Source: Oscillospiraceae bacterium (GTDB lineage Bacteria > Bacillota > Clostridia > Oscillospirales > CAG-272). From it: a DNA stretch of 57,273 nt. A program made the translations under genes and the position numbers. This document shows positions 7,608 to 14,908 of the stretch, piece by piece (within the stretch, counting starts at the first letter, position 1; each line of letters opens with the position of its first letter). The DNA is taken from NCBI GenBank assembly GCA_015063725.1, contig SVTP01000010.1, positions 1-57,273 of the forward strand. The letters are read 5' to 3'. The notes under the pieces were generated by a model that made no database searches, had not been told where the DNA came from, and was given only the letters and a program-made list of their open reading frames with translations.

Positions 7608-8213
7608 CTACTCCCCATAAACGATATAGCAGGTTAAGCCTTTGCCGTTTATGTAAACGTCCTGACAAGCGCCGGGCAGATCCAATGTCCAAAAGCTCAC
7701 ACACCACATATCCGAAGCCTTATCATGGGATACGGAAATTGTATCGTATTCAATGGTAAGCTCAAACTTTGCTCTTATGATCGCATCGATTGCACTTATG
7801 TCCTCACGCTCAACATAGGGGTTCTTAAAGTTCTCGTGTATGACACCGGCGTCGCCGATTTTGTATTGCTCAAGAACGTTTGCGTAATCGAATTCGCGTA
7901 TTTCGCTTACAAAAGTAATGGATTCTTCACAACGGGTGCAATCGAAGGTTGTTTTGCCGTCCCCTGTTTCTTCTACCCAACTGTGATGCGGCAAAACCGA
8001 ATTGCCGTGAAGGAATTGCTCCATGCCGCATTTTGAACAAGCCTGGGTCACGGTTGTAGACCAGCAATCGCTTGTTTGACTTTTGAATTTCCAATCATGC
8101 GTGTGCTCTGTGGTATTGTCATTGTTGCCCTTGTCATATTCCAAAAAATTACAGGAAGCCAAGCAGGACACAAGCAAAATGAGCACCAAAGATAAAGCAA
8201 CCGTTTTTTTCAT
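7608..8213 (-). CDS. Lipoprotein of unknown function with Cys/His knuckles
   Basis: 201 residues with lipobox 'SCLASC' (lipidated Cys21). The segment after the signal peptide has 'HTHDWKF', then CxxC pairs (C63/C66 region and 'CTRC' near 100) spaced by His and Trp. This resembles the 'HTH..W...CxC' modules that precede repeats in many surface lipoproteins of gut Clostridia, including the BspA-like protein at 32769. The remaining half is a mixed alpha/beta domain I cannot assign. Good AAGGAGG ribosome site and a consensus-like promoter; monocistronic. Confidence 0.7.
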   Translation of the reverse strand: MKKTVALSLVLILLVSCLASCNFLEYDKGNNDNTTEHTHDWKFKSQTSDCWSTTVTQACSKCGMEQFLHGNSVLPHHSWVEETGDGKTTFDCTRCEESITFVSEIREFDYANVLEQYKIGDAGVIHENFKNPYVEREDISAIDAIIRAKFELTIEYDTISVSHDKASDMWCVSFWTLDLPGACQDVYINGKGLTCYIVYGE

Positions 8214-8264
8214 ACAAATAACCTCCTTGTGTAATTTTTATTGATTAGAGATCTAACCAATTTT

Positions 8265-8293
8265 ATGATACCATAATTTGGCGCAAATGTCAA
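8265..8293 (-). promoter_or_regulatory. Promoter of the 7608-8213 lipoprotein gene
   Basis: Minus-strand TTGACA (8288-8293), 17-bp spacer, TATCAT (8265-8270). Confidence 0.72.
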
Positions 8294-8300
8294 TACTATT

Positions 8301-8337
8301 AAGATAACCACGGCTCGTTTTGAGTCGTGGTTATCTT
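8301..8337 (-). terminator. Terminator after the 8372-9287 gene pair
   Basis: A long, nearly perfect stem (AAGATAACCACG and complement) around a GTTTT-type loop, 35 bases past the stop at 8372. Confidence 0.78.
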
Positions 8338-8371
8338 CCTTGGATTGTTTGTTTTGTCATTTTTGAGTCAT

Positions 8372-8827
8372 TTACCGTATTACCGTTAAGCAATAAAAGG
8401 ACGGTCGGTTGGGATACATTTTGTCTGGCGTATTCCAAATGATAGCACTGTCAATTTCTTTGATATGCTCTATCTCCAATTCGTCTATGGAAATCGTTTT
8501 TTTGTGAACAAACGGTCTTTCCTCAAACTCATAGCAGTCCATTAACCACACAAGCCAAAATTCGACACTATCCACTTCTAACAAGGCGGTTTTGATGTAT
8601 TCAATGATTTGCTTTGCTCTGCCATCTGTATATTGCCATTCCAGACTAACACCGTATTTCTTTTTGGTATACCCCTGAACATTTGCAAAAGTGTTTAGGA
8701 AGTAATTGTCATCTGCGCCACCATCGTATATTGTGCCTTTATCAACGTTTATTTCAAGAGGATAATTTTGCGACGGCGCAAACTCTGCCAAAGGCATATC
8801 CGAGGCAATGATTCTGCAAACACTCAT
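8372..8827 (-). CDS. Hypothetical protein, AT-rich gene
   Basis: 151 residues, no family recognised. It is soluble with no signal peptide, and rich in aromatic and acidic residues in the second half ('DSVEFWLVWLMDCYEFEERP'). It ends in 'RPSFYCLTVIR', a compact beta-strand end often seen in small single-domain immunity-like proteins, but that is only an impression. AAAGGAG lies 9 bases before the ATG. The gene is AT-richer than its neighbours, follows another AT-rich gene by 28 bases and shares its terminator, so the two form a probable acquired pair. Confidence 0.65.
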   Translation of the reverse strand: MSVCRIIASDMPLAEFAPSQNYPLEINVDKGTIYDGGADDNYFLNTFANVQGYTKKKYGVSLEWQYTDGRAKQIIEYIKTALLEVDSVEFWLVWLMDCYEFEERPFVHKKTISIDELEIEHIKEIDSAIIWNTPDKMYPNRPSFYCLTVIR

Positions 8828-8855
8828 GTCATCACACTCCTTTACTATTTTGGAT

Positions 8856-9287
8856 TTATTTATCTATCGCTATACTAAAATCTTCTTCCGTATATTCTCT
8901 CATTACATTTTGGAAAAAGGCAATATCCTCGTCAGACACACCTATTAAATATATCTCCGTTCCATAATGTGCACTACAGAATTTGCATCCTTTATGCTCG
9001 ACATTAATCGTGAAATATTTTGTCATTTTATTGTAGATGCTTTTATCTGTTGGATCTTCTGACAACAGCTCCAAAATAAATTGCTTGGAAACAACTCCCT
9101 TTATGGAGACCTCGTAATTATCGTTGATGGGATTTCCATATATTGATGCTTTCTGAATTTCAGCAGCTTCTTCCTTCCAACATCTGATCTCCAAGCTATC
9201 ACCTACTTGCACGAAGTATTTGACAAGCTTTTTCCACCAGTCTGAAGATACACGACGATTTATCATTTGTAAACTAATTTCTCTCAT
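8856..9287 (-). CDS. Hypothetical protein, AT-rich gene
   Basis: 143 residues from the chosen ATG at 9287, which has GAGGA about 5 bases upstream; the longer frame from 9308 has no ribosome site. It is soluble, with no signal peptide. It contains 'KGCKFCSAHYGTEIYLIGVSDEDIAFFQNVM' (split here only to quote its start: 'KGCKFCSAHYG'), with a CxxC/His cluster that could bind metal. Family unknown. It is the first gene of a two-gene unit with the hypothetical gene at 8372; both are AT-rich against a higher-GC background. Confidence 0.62.
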   Translation of the reverse strand: MREISLQMINRRVSSDWWKKLVKYFVQVGDSLEIRCWKEEAAEIQKASIYGNPINDNYEVSIKGVVSKQFILELLSEDPTDKSIYNKMTKYFTINVEHKGCKFCSAHYGTEIYLIGVSDEDIAFFQNVMREYTEEDFSIAIDK

Positions 9288-9337
9288 AAAAATCCTCGAC
9301 ACATTCAAATTTATTTAACCGTTTTCAGTCTTGCTTT

Positions 9338-10297
9338 TTAGTTTTCGTGTTTCTTCCCCTGCCAAGAATCTCTTGCAAAAAGGAGTTTATCAATATCGTT
9401 GATAACCGTTGTTTTTTTGCGGCTCCAGAGGGGGGCGAGCAGGTCATCTGCCATGCCGTCGCCCGTCAGGCGCGCGATGACGACATCGGGTGGTAGAAGC
9501 TCCAGTGCATCGGCGACCAAGCGAATGTAGTGTTCCCTTTCCATGGGCGTGTATTCGCCGCTCTCGTAGAGCTCGGCAAGGCGCGTGTATTTAAGGACGT
9601 GCAACAGGTGTATTTTGATCTGATTGGGGTGCAGCTTGGCTACCTCGCGCACGGTTGTCAACATGGTTTCGTCGTCCTCTTCGGGGAGACCGAGGATGAT
9701 ATGCACACAAATGCCAATCTTGGCGCTTGCGGCGCGCAGCTTTGCAAATCCGCGGCAAAAGGTTGCAAAATCGTGCCCACGGTTGATGCGCGCGGCACTC
9801 TCATCGTTTGAGGTTTGCAATCCAAGCTCCACCGTCAGCGTGGTGCGCTCGGCAAGAGATGCAAGGTATTTCACAACGTCATCCTCCAAGCAGTCGGCGC
9901 GCGTGGCGATGTTCAGCCCTACGATGCCGTCTTGCGCCAAAGCTTCTTCGAATTTTTCTTTGAGGAATGGCAGCGGCGCGTAGGTGTTGGTGTGCGCTTG
10001 AAAGTAGGCAATGCAGTTTTTGACGTCCCACTTGTGGGCGTAGTTTTCTTTTTGCTTTTGAATTTGCTCAGCAACAGACAAGGTCGCCTCGGGGGCAAAG
10101 TCACCGCTCCCCCGCCCCGAGCAATAAATGCAGCCGCCCGTAGCGCAACGCCCGTCGATGTTGGGGCAAGAAAGACCTATATCAAGTGGGAGCTTGGCAC
10201 ATTTTGCGCCGAGCGTATGGCGCAGATAGTAGTCATATGTATAATACCGCTTGTTGCTATCACTGTGCGGAAACGGATTGCGCGATGCCTGCGTCAT
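9338..10297 (-). CDS. TIGR01212-type radical SAM protein (YhcC/YtqA family)
   Basis: 319 residues, the usual family length. The cysteine cluster 'CPNIDGRCATGGCIYC' (C44, C51, C56 and C59) provides the three ligands of the [4Fe-4S] radical SAM cluster. It is followed by 'AYFQAHTNTYAPL', 'GLNIATRADCL', 'VELGLQTSNDE' and 'GICVHIILGLPEE', the conserved core of YhcC/YtqA proteins. The substrate is not established; a role in tRNA or sulfur chemistry has been proposed for relatives. AAAGGAG precedes the ATG. It is downstream of the aminotransferase gene, separated by a terminator. Confidence 0.88.
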   Translation of the reverse strand: MTQASRNPFPHSDSNKRYYTYDYYLRHTLGAKCAKLPLDIGLSCPNIDGRCATGGCIYCSGRGSGDFAPEATLSVAEQIQKQKENYAHKWDVKNCIAYFQAHTNTYAPLPFLKEKFEEALAQDGIVGLNIATRADCLEDDVVKYLASLAERTTLTVELGLQTSNDESAARINRGHDFATFCRGFAKLRAASAKIGICVHIILGLPEEDDETMLTTVREVAKLHPNQIKIHLLHVLKYTRLAELYESGEYTPMEREHYIRLVADALELLPPDVVIARLTGDGMADDLLAPLWSRKKTTVINDIDKLLFARDSWQGKKHEN

Positions 10298-10326
10298 AGG
10301 GCGGCTCCTTTCTGTGAGATAAAAGC

Positions 10327-10357
10327 GCGGACCGCTCTTTTTTGAGGAGCGATCCGC
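10327..10357 (-). terminator. Terminator of the aminotransferase gene
   Basis: Stem GCGGACCGCTC with its complement (one mismatch) around a T/A loop, immediately after the stop at 10364. Confidence 0.7.
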
Positions 10358-10363
10358 ACTGTT

Positions 10364-11656
10364 TTACGCTTCTGCTTCTCCCGTCAGCTTTTCGAGGGCG
10401 GCGATACGTGCACAAAGGGTGAGAATGCACATAGCCGACTCGAGATTTTCCAGGCTGGGATAGGTAGGCGCGATTCGAATATTGCTGTCATCGGGGTCGA
10501 GGCGATACGGATAGGTCGCGCCGACGTTGGTCATGGTGACACCTGCCTCGCGGCAAAGTGTCCATGTGCGCTTTGCCGTTCCCGGAAGAACGAACAAGCT
10601 GATAAAATATCCGCCCAAGGGGCGCGTCCAATGTGCGATGCCTGCAGGAACAAGGTCGCGCTCAAGGATCTCGTGTGTGAGGTCAAACTTGGGGCGCAGC
10701 TTTTCTGCCAGCTTGCGCATGTGGGCGTGAATGTTCTCTGCATTTTTGAAATAGCGGACGTGGCGGAGCTGATTGAGCTTATCAAAGCCGATGGTCTGCG
10801 CGGAAATGATGGGCAGGATCTGCTTCAGGTTCTCGTTGGATGCCGCCATCACTGCTACACCTGCACCCGGGAAGGTGATCTTTGAGGTGGACGCAAAGAA
10901 GAAGGGGCGGTTGGGGTTGCCTGCCGCCGTGCAAGCCTCGAAAATATCGGCAAGCGTATCGTGGCGGTCGGGATAAAGATCGTGCACCGCATAGGCGTTA
11001 TCCCAAAAGATGCGGAAGTCGGGTGCGGCGGTCTTCATCGAAGCCAAGCGCGCAACTGTCTCGTCGGAATAGGTGATGCCGTCGGGGTTGGAGTACTTCG
11101 GAATACACCACATCCCCTTGATGGAAGCATCGTTTGCCACGAGCTTTTCAACGGTATCCATATCGGGGCCTGTGGGAGTCATTCTGACCATGATCATTTT
11201 GATGCCGATGGACTCGCAAATGCCAAAATGGCGGTCATAGCCGGGAGAGGGACAGAGGAATTTGATCTCTTCCTCACGGCACCACGGGCGAGGACTATCG
11301 CAAACGCCGTAGATCATGGCACGCATGACCTGGTCATACATCAGATTGAGTGAGGAGTTTCCTGCAACGATGAGGTTCTTCTCGGGGACATTTAAGAGGT
11401 CGGAGAACAGTCTCTTTGCCTCGGGAATGCCGCTGAGCAGACCGTAGTTACGGCAGTCAACGCCATCCTCTGTGTAGCAATCCACACTCGAATCCATACT
11501 GTCGAACAGATCGTTCATCAAATCGAGCTGGTCGGGGCTGGGCTTGCCACGGGAGAGGTCAAGGGAAAGTCCTTTTGCCTTTTGCTTTTGGTATTCGGTT
11601 CTGAGTTCTTGCAGTCGCGCCAGCTGTTCGGCGCGACTCATTTGTGAGAAAATCAT
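10364..11656 (-). CDS. Class I/II aminotransferase, type Ic aspartate aminotransferase-like
   Basis: 430 residues. This PLP-dependent enzyme probably exchanges the amino group between aspartate and 2-oxoglutarate. The N-terminal half has '[12 protein letters not shown]' and '[18 protein letters not shown]'. The PLP lysine lies in '[17 protein letters not shown]', and the C-terminal domain has '[18 protein letters not shown]' and '[19 protein letters not shown]'. These features fit the aspartate aminotransferase group once annotated as alanine-glyoxylate enzymes (PF12897), rather than AspC. AAGGAG precedes the start. It has its own promoter. Confidence 0.87.
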   Translation of the reverse strand: MIFSQMSRAEQLARLQELRTEYQKQKAKGLSLDLSRGKPSPDQLDLMNDLFDSMDSSVDCYTEDGVDCRNYGLLSGIPEAKRLFSDLLNVPEKNLIVAGNSSLNLMYDQVMRAMIYGVCDSPRPWCREEEIKFLCPSPGYDRHFGICESIGIKMIMVRMTPTGPDMDTVEKLVANDASIKGMWCIPKYSNPDGITYSDETVARLASMKTAAPDFRIFWDNAYAVHDLYPDRHDTLADIFEACTAAGNPNRPFFFASTSKITFPGAGVAVMAASNENLKQILPIISAQTIGFDKLNQLRHVRYFKNAENIHAHMRKLAEKLRPKFDLTHEILERDLVPAGIAHWTRPLGGYFISLFVLPGTAKRTWTLCREAGVTMTNVGATYPYRLDPDDSNIRIAPTYPSLENLESAMCILTLCARIAALEKLTGEAEA

Positions 11657-11692
11657 CTTAGGTCTCCTTGCACGCTTTTAGTCATCTGCTAC

Positions 11693-11721
11693 AGTATATC
11701 ACACACGCGCGCAAAATGCAA
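11693..11721 (-). promoter_or_regulatory. Promoter of the aminotransferase gene
   Basis: Minus-strand TTGCAT (11716-11721), 17-bp spacer, TATACT (11693-11698). Confidence 0.65.
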
Positions 11722-11766
11722 TAGGTTTTTGCAAGATTTTTGATTATTTTTTGCAAAAATTTTCGA

Positions 11767-14211
11767 TTATTTGATTTTTTTCCAAAAAATTCGCAATATT
11801 TCTGCAAGTTCAGAGGCGCTTCTTGCAATTGTTGCAGGTTTGGACCAGTGAGCGTCCCACTCATCGTTCCCTTTTTCACTTCCCCAGGAATCGTCAACAA
11901 GAACCACCACGCCGAAGTCATCGTCGCGGCGGATGACGCGCCCTGCCGCCTGCAAAACGCGGCTGTAGCCCGGGTAGCGGTAGGCGTAATCAAAGCCCGA
12001 GCCGCGCGTGTTCTCGTAGTATTCGGAAAGAATGTTGCCCTCGTTTGAAATGCCCGGAAATCCCATGCCCACCACGATAGCACCGATGAGCTGTCTGCCG
12101 GGCAGGTCGACACCCTCGGAGAAGGAGCCGCCAAGCACGCAAAAGCCGATGCGCAAATTGGCATCATCCTTGAAGGCCTCCAAAAACTGCTCGCGCTCGG
12201 GGGCGGTCATGCCCCTTTTTTGCACTACGGTTGTGACCTTGGGGTACTTTTTGGAGAACAGCTCCTGCACGTGGTTCATATAGTCGTATGACGGAAAATA
12301 AACGATGTAGTTGCCTGGCTTTGCCGATGCCGTAGCAGCAATGACGTCCACCAGCTTTTTGTAGGAGCGCGGACGGTCCTCAAGCTTTGTGCTTATGGTA
12401 TTGACGGTGCAAAGCGCAAAGTTCTCGGGATCGAATGGAGACTTCAGATGCAGGATGGTGGAGTGCTTGGAAGAGCCACCCTTGCCACCGCCAAGAACAT
12501 CGGCGTAGTAGGACATGGGCACCATGGTTGCCGAGAAAAAGACACATCCATGCAATTTGCGCAACCGCTCGTCAAGTGCTTGCGAGGGGTCAAGGCAAAT
12601 AAGGCGAACAGTCAGCTCTTCCCCTTCGACCTCAACAAAGGTAACATGGGTTTTATCGTAGATTTCAGCAATCGTTTCTACGCGGCGGAGCGCACCCGAA
12701 AGCGTCCAGACCTCGCTCTCACCGATCTCGCCGCAGTGGGTTCGCATCCACGCATCCAGGATGGGGCGCAGCTTGCGTACGGCGGTATGGAAGGATTCCA
12801 TCGCTCCGTGGTTGAGGTCGTATCCGCGCTCAATGCCTTCCCCATCGGTTTGCAGGGTGTCGCGGCAAAGGTTGCGGTAGCTTTGCATAAGTCCCAAAAG
12901 ATTGTGAAGATGGTCGCGCAATCTGCTCTCGGGCGGCAACGTCTCAAGCGCGGGGGCAAGATCACTGCATTTGAGGGATGCGGAAAACATTGCGCGAGCG
13001 CGGTCGGGCAGGTTGTGTGCCTCGTCCACAAGCACGGCGTATCTTCCGCTCGGTACATCCTCGCCAAAGTAGCGGTGCAGATGCACTTGGGGATCAAAAA
13101 CGTAGTTATAGTCGCAAATAATGACATCGCAGAACTCCGAAAGCTCGAGTTGCAACTCATAAGGACAGATATTGTATTTTGCCGCGATCTCTTCCACCAC
13201 GGCACGGCTGTATCCGCTCTGTCGCCCTAAAATCTCGCAAATGGCAAGGGGGGCGCGCTCGTAAAAGTCGCGTGCGCGCGGACAATCCTGTGGATTGCAA
13301 TGGCGAGAGATGCCTGCGGCATCTTCTTTGGCTTCTTTATTCACGCAGACCTGCTCGCGTGCGGTGAGCACCACGGTGCGGTGGCGCGAGCCTGCCGCAA
13401 ACAGCTGCGCAGATGCAGAGTACGCCTCGCGGCGCGTTGCCGCCTTAGCGGTCAGATAAAAGACCTTTTCGCACTTCCCTTCGCCAAGAGCGCGCAATGC
13501 GGGATAGAGCGTGGAGACGGTCTTGCCGATTCCCGTAGGGGCATCAACAAACAGTCGCTTGCCCGTGCTGATGGCGCGGTAGCAGGCGCGGATGAGGTCA
13601 TCCTGCCCCACTCTGACAGAGGAAAACGGAAATCTGCCGCCTGCGATAGCAGGAAGCAACACCGTTTGGCGCTCTTCAAGGATCCTTGCGCGATATTCCA
13701 CGCGTGCAAGAAGATCGGCATAAAACTCCGCCAACTCATCGGCGGTGTGTTCTTCTTCGATGTATCGGATCTCGCCGTCGTCTACGCGATAGTAGGTCAG
13801 GCGAATTTGAATGCTTTGCAAGTCTTTTGCGCGGCACAAAAAGTGCGCGTAACACTTGACCTGCGCAAAGTGAATTTGCGCGGGTGATTGCGAGAAGGCA
13901 AAGCCGCTGACGGTCTTGATCTCGTCCACAACGTAAGGATCGCTCGCAATCACGCCGTCTGCACGTCCCTCGACCTCGAAGGTAAGACCGTGAAATTGCT
14001 CGGCGTGCGTCATTGTCACCTCGGCTTGATACCCCGCTCCCGCGGCTGCTTGCAGCTTGCGGTGTATCTTTGCCCCCAGAACCGCGCGCAAAAAAGAAGG
14101 CCTGCCGCCACCCGTCCCAGGTCGCAGATCCAAGTCTCCGCCCGAGTACGCCATCTCACACAATTCGCGCACCGACATCTCAATGCACGCGCGTTCAATA
14201 TTATATTTCAT
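11767..14211 (-). CDS. DinG/XPD-type Fe-S helicase with N-terminal PD-(D/E)XK nuclease domain
   Basis: 814 residues. The N-terminal 170 residues show a Cas4/RecB-like nuclease pattern: H50, 'GRADG' (D85) and 'DEIKT' (E97 and K99). A superfamily 2 helicase follows: Walker A 'APTGIGKT' (224-231), four cysteines C289, C305, C310 and C349 spaced as in XPD/DinG [4Fe-4S] clusters, 'DEAH' (396-399), and C-terminal motifs 'VLGGSFSEGVDLPG' and 'QAAGRVIRR'. It should unwind and possibly cut damaged or branched DNA. Start chosen at 14211 (AAGGAG 8 bases upstream); the longer frame runs into the repeat island. Helicase identity is firm, nuclease activity is inferred from the residues. Confidence 0.9.
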   Translation of the reverse strand: MKYNIERACIEMSVRELCEMAYSGGDLDLRPGTGGGRPSFLRAVLGAKIHRKLQAAAGAGYQAEVTMTHAEQFHGLTFEVEGRADGVIASDPYVVDEIKTVSGFAFSQSPAQIHFAQVKCYAHFLCRAKDLQSIQIRLTYYRVDDGEIRYIEEEHTADELAEFYADLLARVEYRARILEERQTVLLPAIAGGRFPFSSVRVGQDDLIRACYRAISTGKRLFVDAPTGIGKTVSTLYPALRALGEGKCEKVFYLTAKAATRREAYSASAQLFAAGSRHRTVVLTAREQVCVNKEAKEDAAGISRHCNPQDCPRARDFYERAPLAICEILGRQSGYSRAVVEEIAAKYNICPYELQLELSEFCDVIICDYNYVFDPQVHLHRYFGEDVPSGRYAVLVDEAHNLPDRARAMFSASLKCSDLAPALETLPPESRLRDHLHNLLGLMQSYRNLCRDTLQTDGEGIERGYDLNHGAMESFHTAVRKLRPILDAWMRTHCGEIGESEVWTLSGALRRVETIAEIYDKTHVTFVEVEGEELTVRLICLDPSQALDERLRKLHGCVFFSATMVPMSYYADVLGGGKGGSSKHSTILHLKSPFDPENFALCTVNTISTKLEDRPRSYKKLVDVIAATASAKPGNYIVYFPSYDYMNHVQELFSKKYPKVTTVVQKRGMTAPEREQFLEAFKDDANLRIGFCVLGGSFSEGVDLPGRQLIGAIVVGMGFPGISNEGNILSEYYENTRGSGFDYAYRYPGYSRVLQAAGRVIRRDDDFGVVVLVDDSWGSEKGNDEWDAHWSKPATIARSASELAEILRIFWKKIK

Positions 14212-14244
14212 TGGCAGGTCTCCTTTCGTAAGGGATGCGGTTTC

Positions 14245-14415
14245 GTGGGGGAACTTCTTTCGAGAAGTTCCCCCACACCCCCTCAAGAACTTGCTGACAA
14301 GGGGTTAAAGAAAATAAATCGTTTCACACGGATAGACAGTCGGCGCAAGCGTTCCGCTTGCTTTTGCTGTCGCGAGCGCGTGGGCGCCACCAAGACCCCG
14401 CGCGCTAAGAAAGTT
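14245..14415 (+). repeat. Dispersed 3'-end repeat, copy B
   Basis: This starts with a perfect 14-bp hairpin (GTGGGGGAACTTCT, 14245-14258, TTCG loop). 'ACCCCCTCAAGAAC', 'ACAGTCGGCGC' and 'ACCAAGACCCCGCGCGCTAAGAAAG' follow in the family order (last box near 14390-14413). Unlike other copies it does not follow a gene end; it lies upstream of the helicase start, facing away. Together with inverted copy C it brackets the noncoding island 14212-14908. Confidence 0.75.
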
Positions 14416-14427
14416 CATTTGCGGTGG

Positions 14428-14716
14428 TTCGGGAGCACCAAAGCACTCCCCTACCGGTTGATTTTTCATTTTTATAAATCCCCAAAAGCGGACCGTCGGG
14501 GACGCCGATCCCTACAAGAAATTTAATATACACCGTAGGGGCGAACGGTGTTCGCCCGTTTTTATTTACGATAACCGTTCATTTTCGGGAGCACCAAGGC
14601 ACTCCCCTACCGGTTGATTTGGGGCAAGCGGAAATTTGTTCGTTTTTGGGATGTCGAGGCGCCGTCCCCTACCGGTTGTTTTTTGATTTTTATAAATCCC
14701 CAAAAGCGGACCGCCA
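14428..14716 (+). repeat. Internal repeat block of GTAGGGG / CCCCTACCGG type
   Basis: No gene. The phrase 'GCACTCCCCTACCGGTTG' occurs at 14444-14461 and again at 14600-14617, with a third 'CCCCTACCGGTTG' at 14667-14679. An identical 28-bp stretch occurs at 14468-14495 and 14686-14713. In the middle, 'ACACCGTAGGGGCGAACGG' with 'TTCGCCCG' (14530-14559) forms a hairpin, and it is related to a block near 37862. 'GGGATGTCGAGGCGCCGTC' (14648-14666) recurs at 35147 next to copy E. The block is a mosaic of short dispersed modules. Confidence 0.7.
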
Positions 14717-14894
14717 AACAACTCTCTTAGCGGATAGGGTTAGTGGTCCCTAGCCGCTCGCGAGAGCAAAAGCGAGGTTTACCTCGCGCCGCCCGTCCGT
14801 TAGTGAATTAAAAATTCCATTTTTGTATTTTTGTGCGAGTGCTTTTTGGAGGGGGTGCGGGGGAACACTTTTTCGCGAAAAAGGTTCCCCCGCA
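14717..14894 (-). repeat. Dispersed 3'-end repeat, copy C
   Basis: Inverted relative to copy B. On the minus strand, similarity starts at the polA stop codon: TGATTTT, then the TGCGGGGGAAC hairpin (14856-14894). It passes through the 'ACGGACGGGCGGCGCGAGG' box and ends with 'CGCTAAGAGAGTTGTTT' (14717-14733). It is placed to terminate polA. Confidence 0.78.
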
Positions 14895-14908
14895 TTCACC
14901 TTCTAAAA

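Noticed and set aside
11767-14211. A Cas4 gene or CRISPR link for the helicase's nuclease domain
   Set aside because: The domain is fused to a helicase, lacks the Cas4 C-terminal cysteine cluster, and no other cas genes are in the window.
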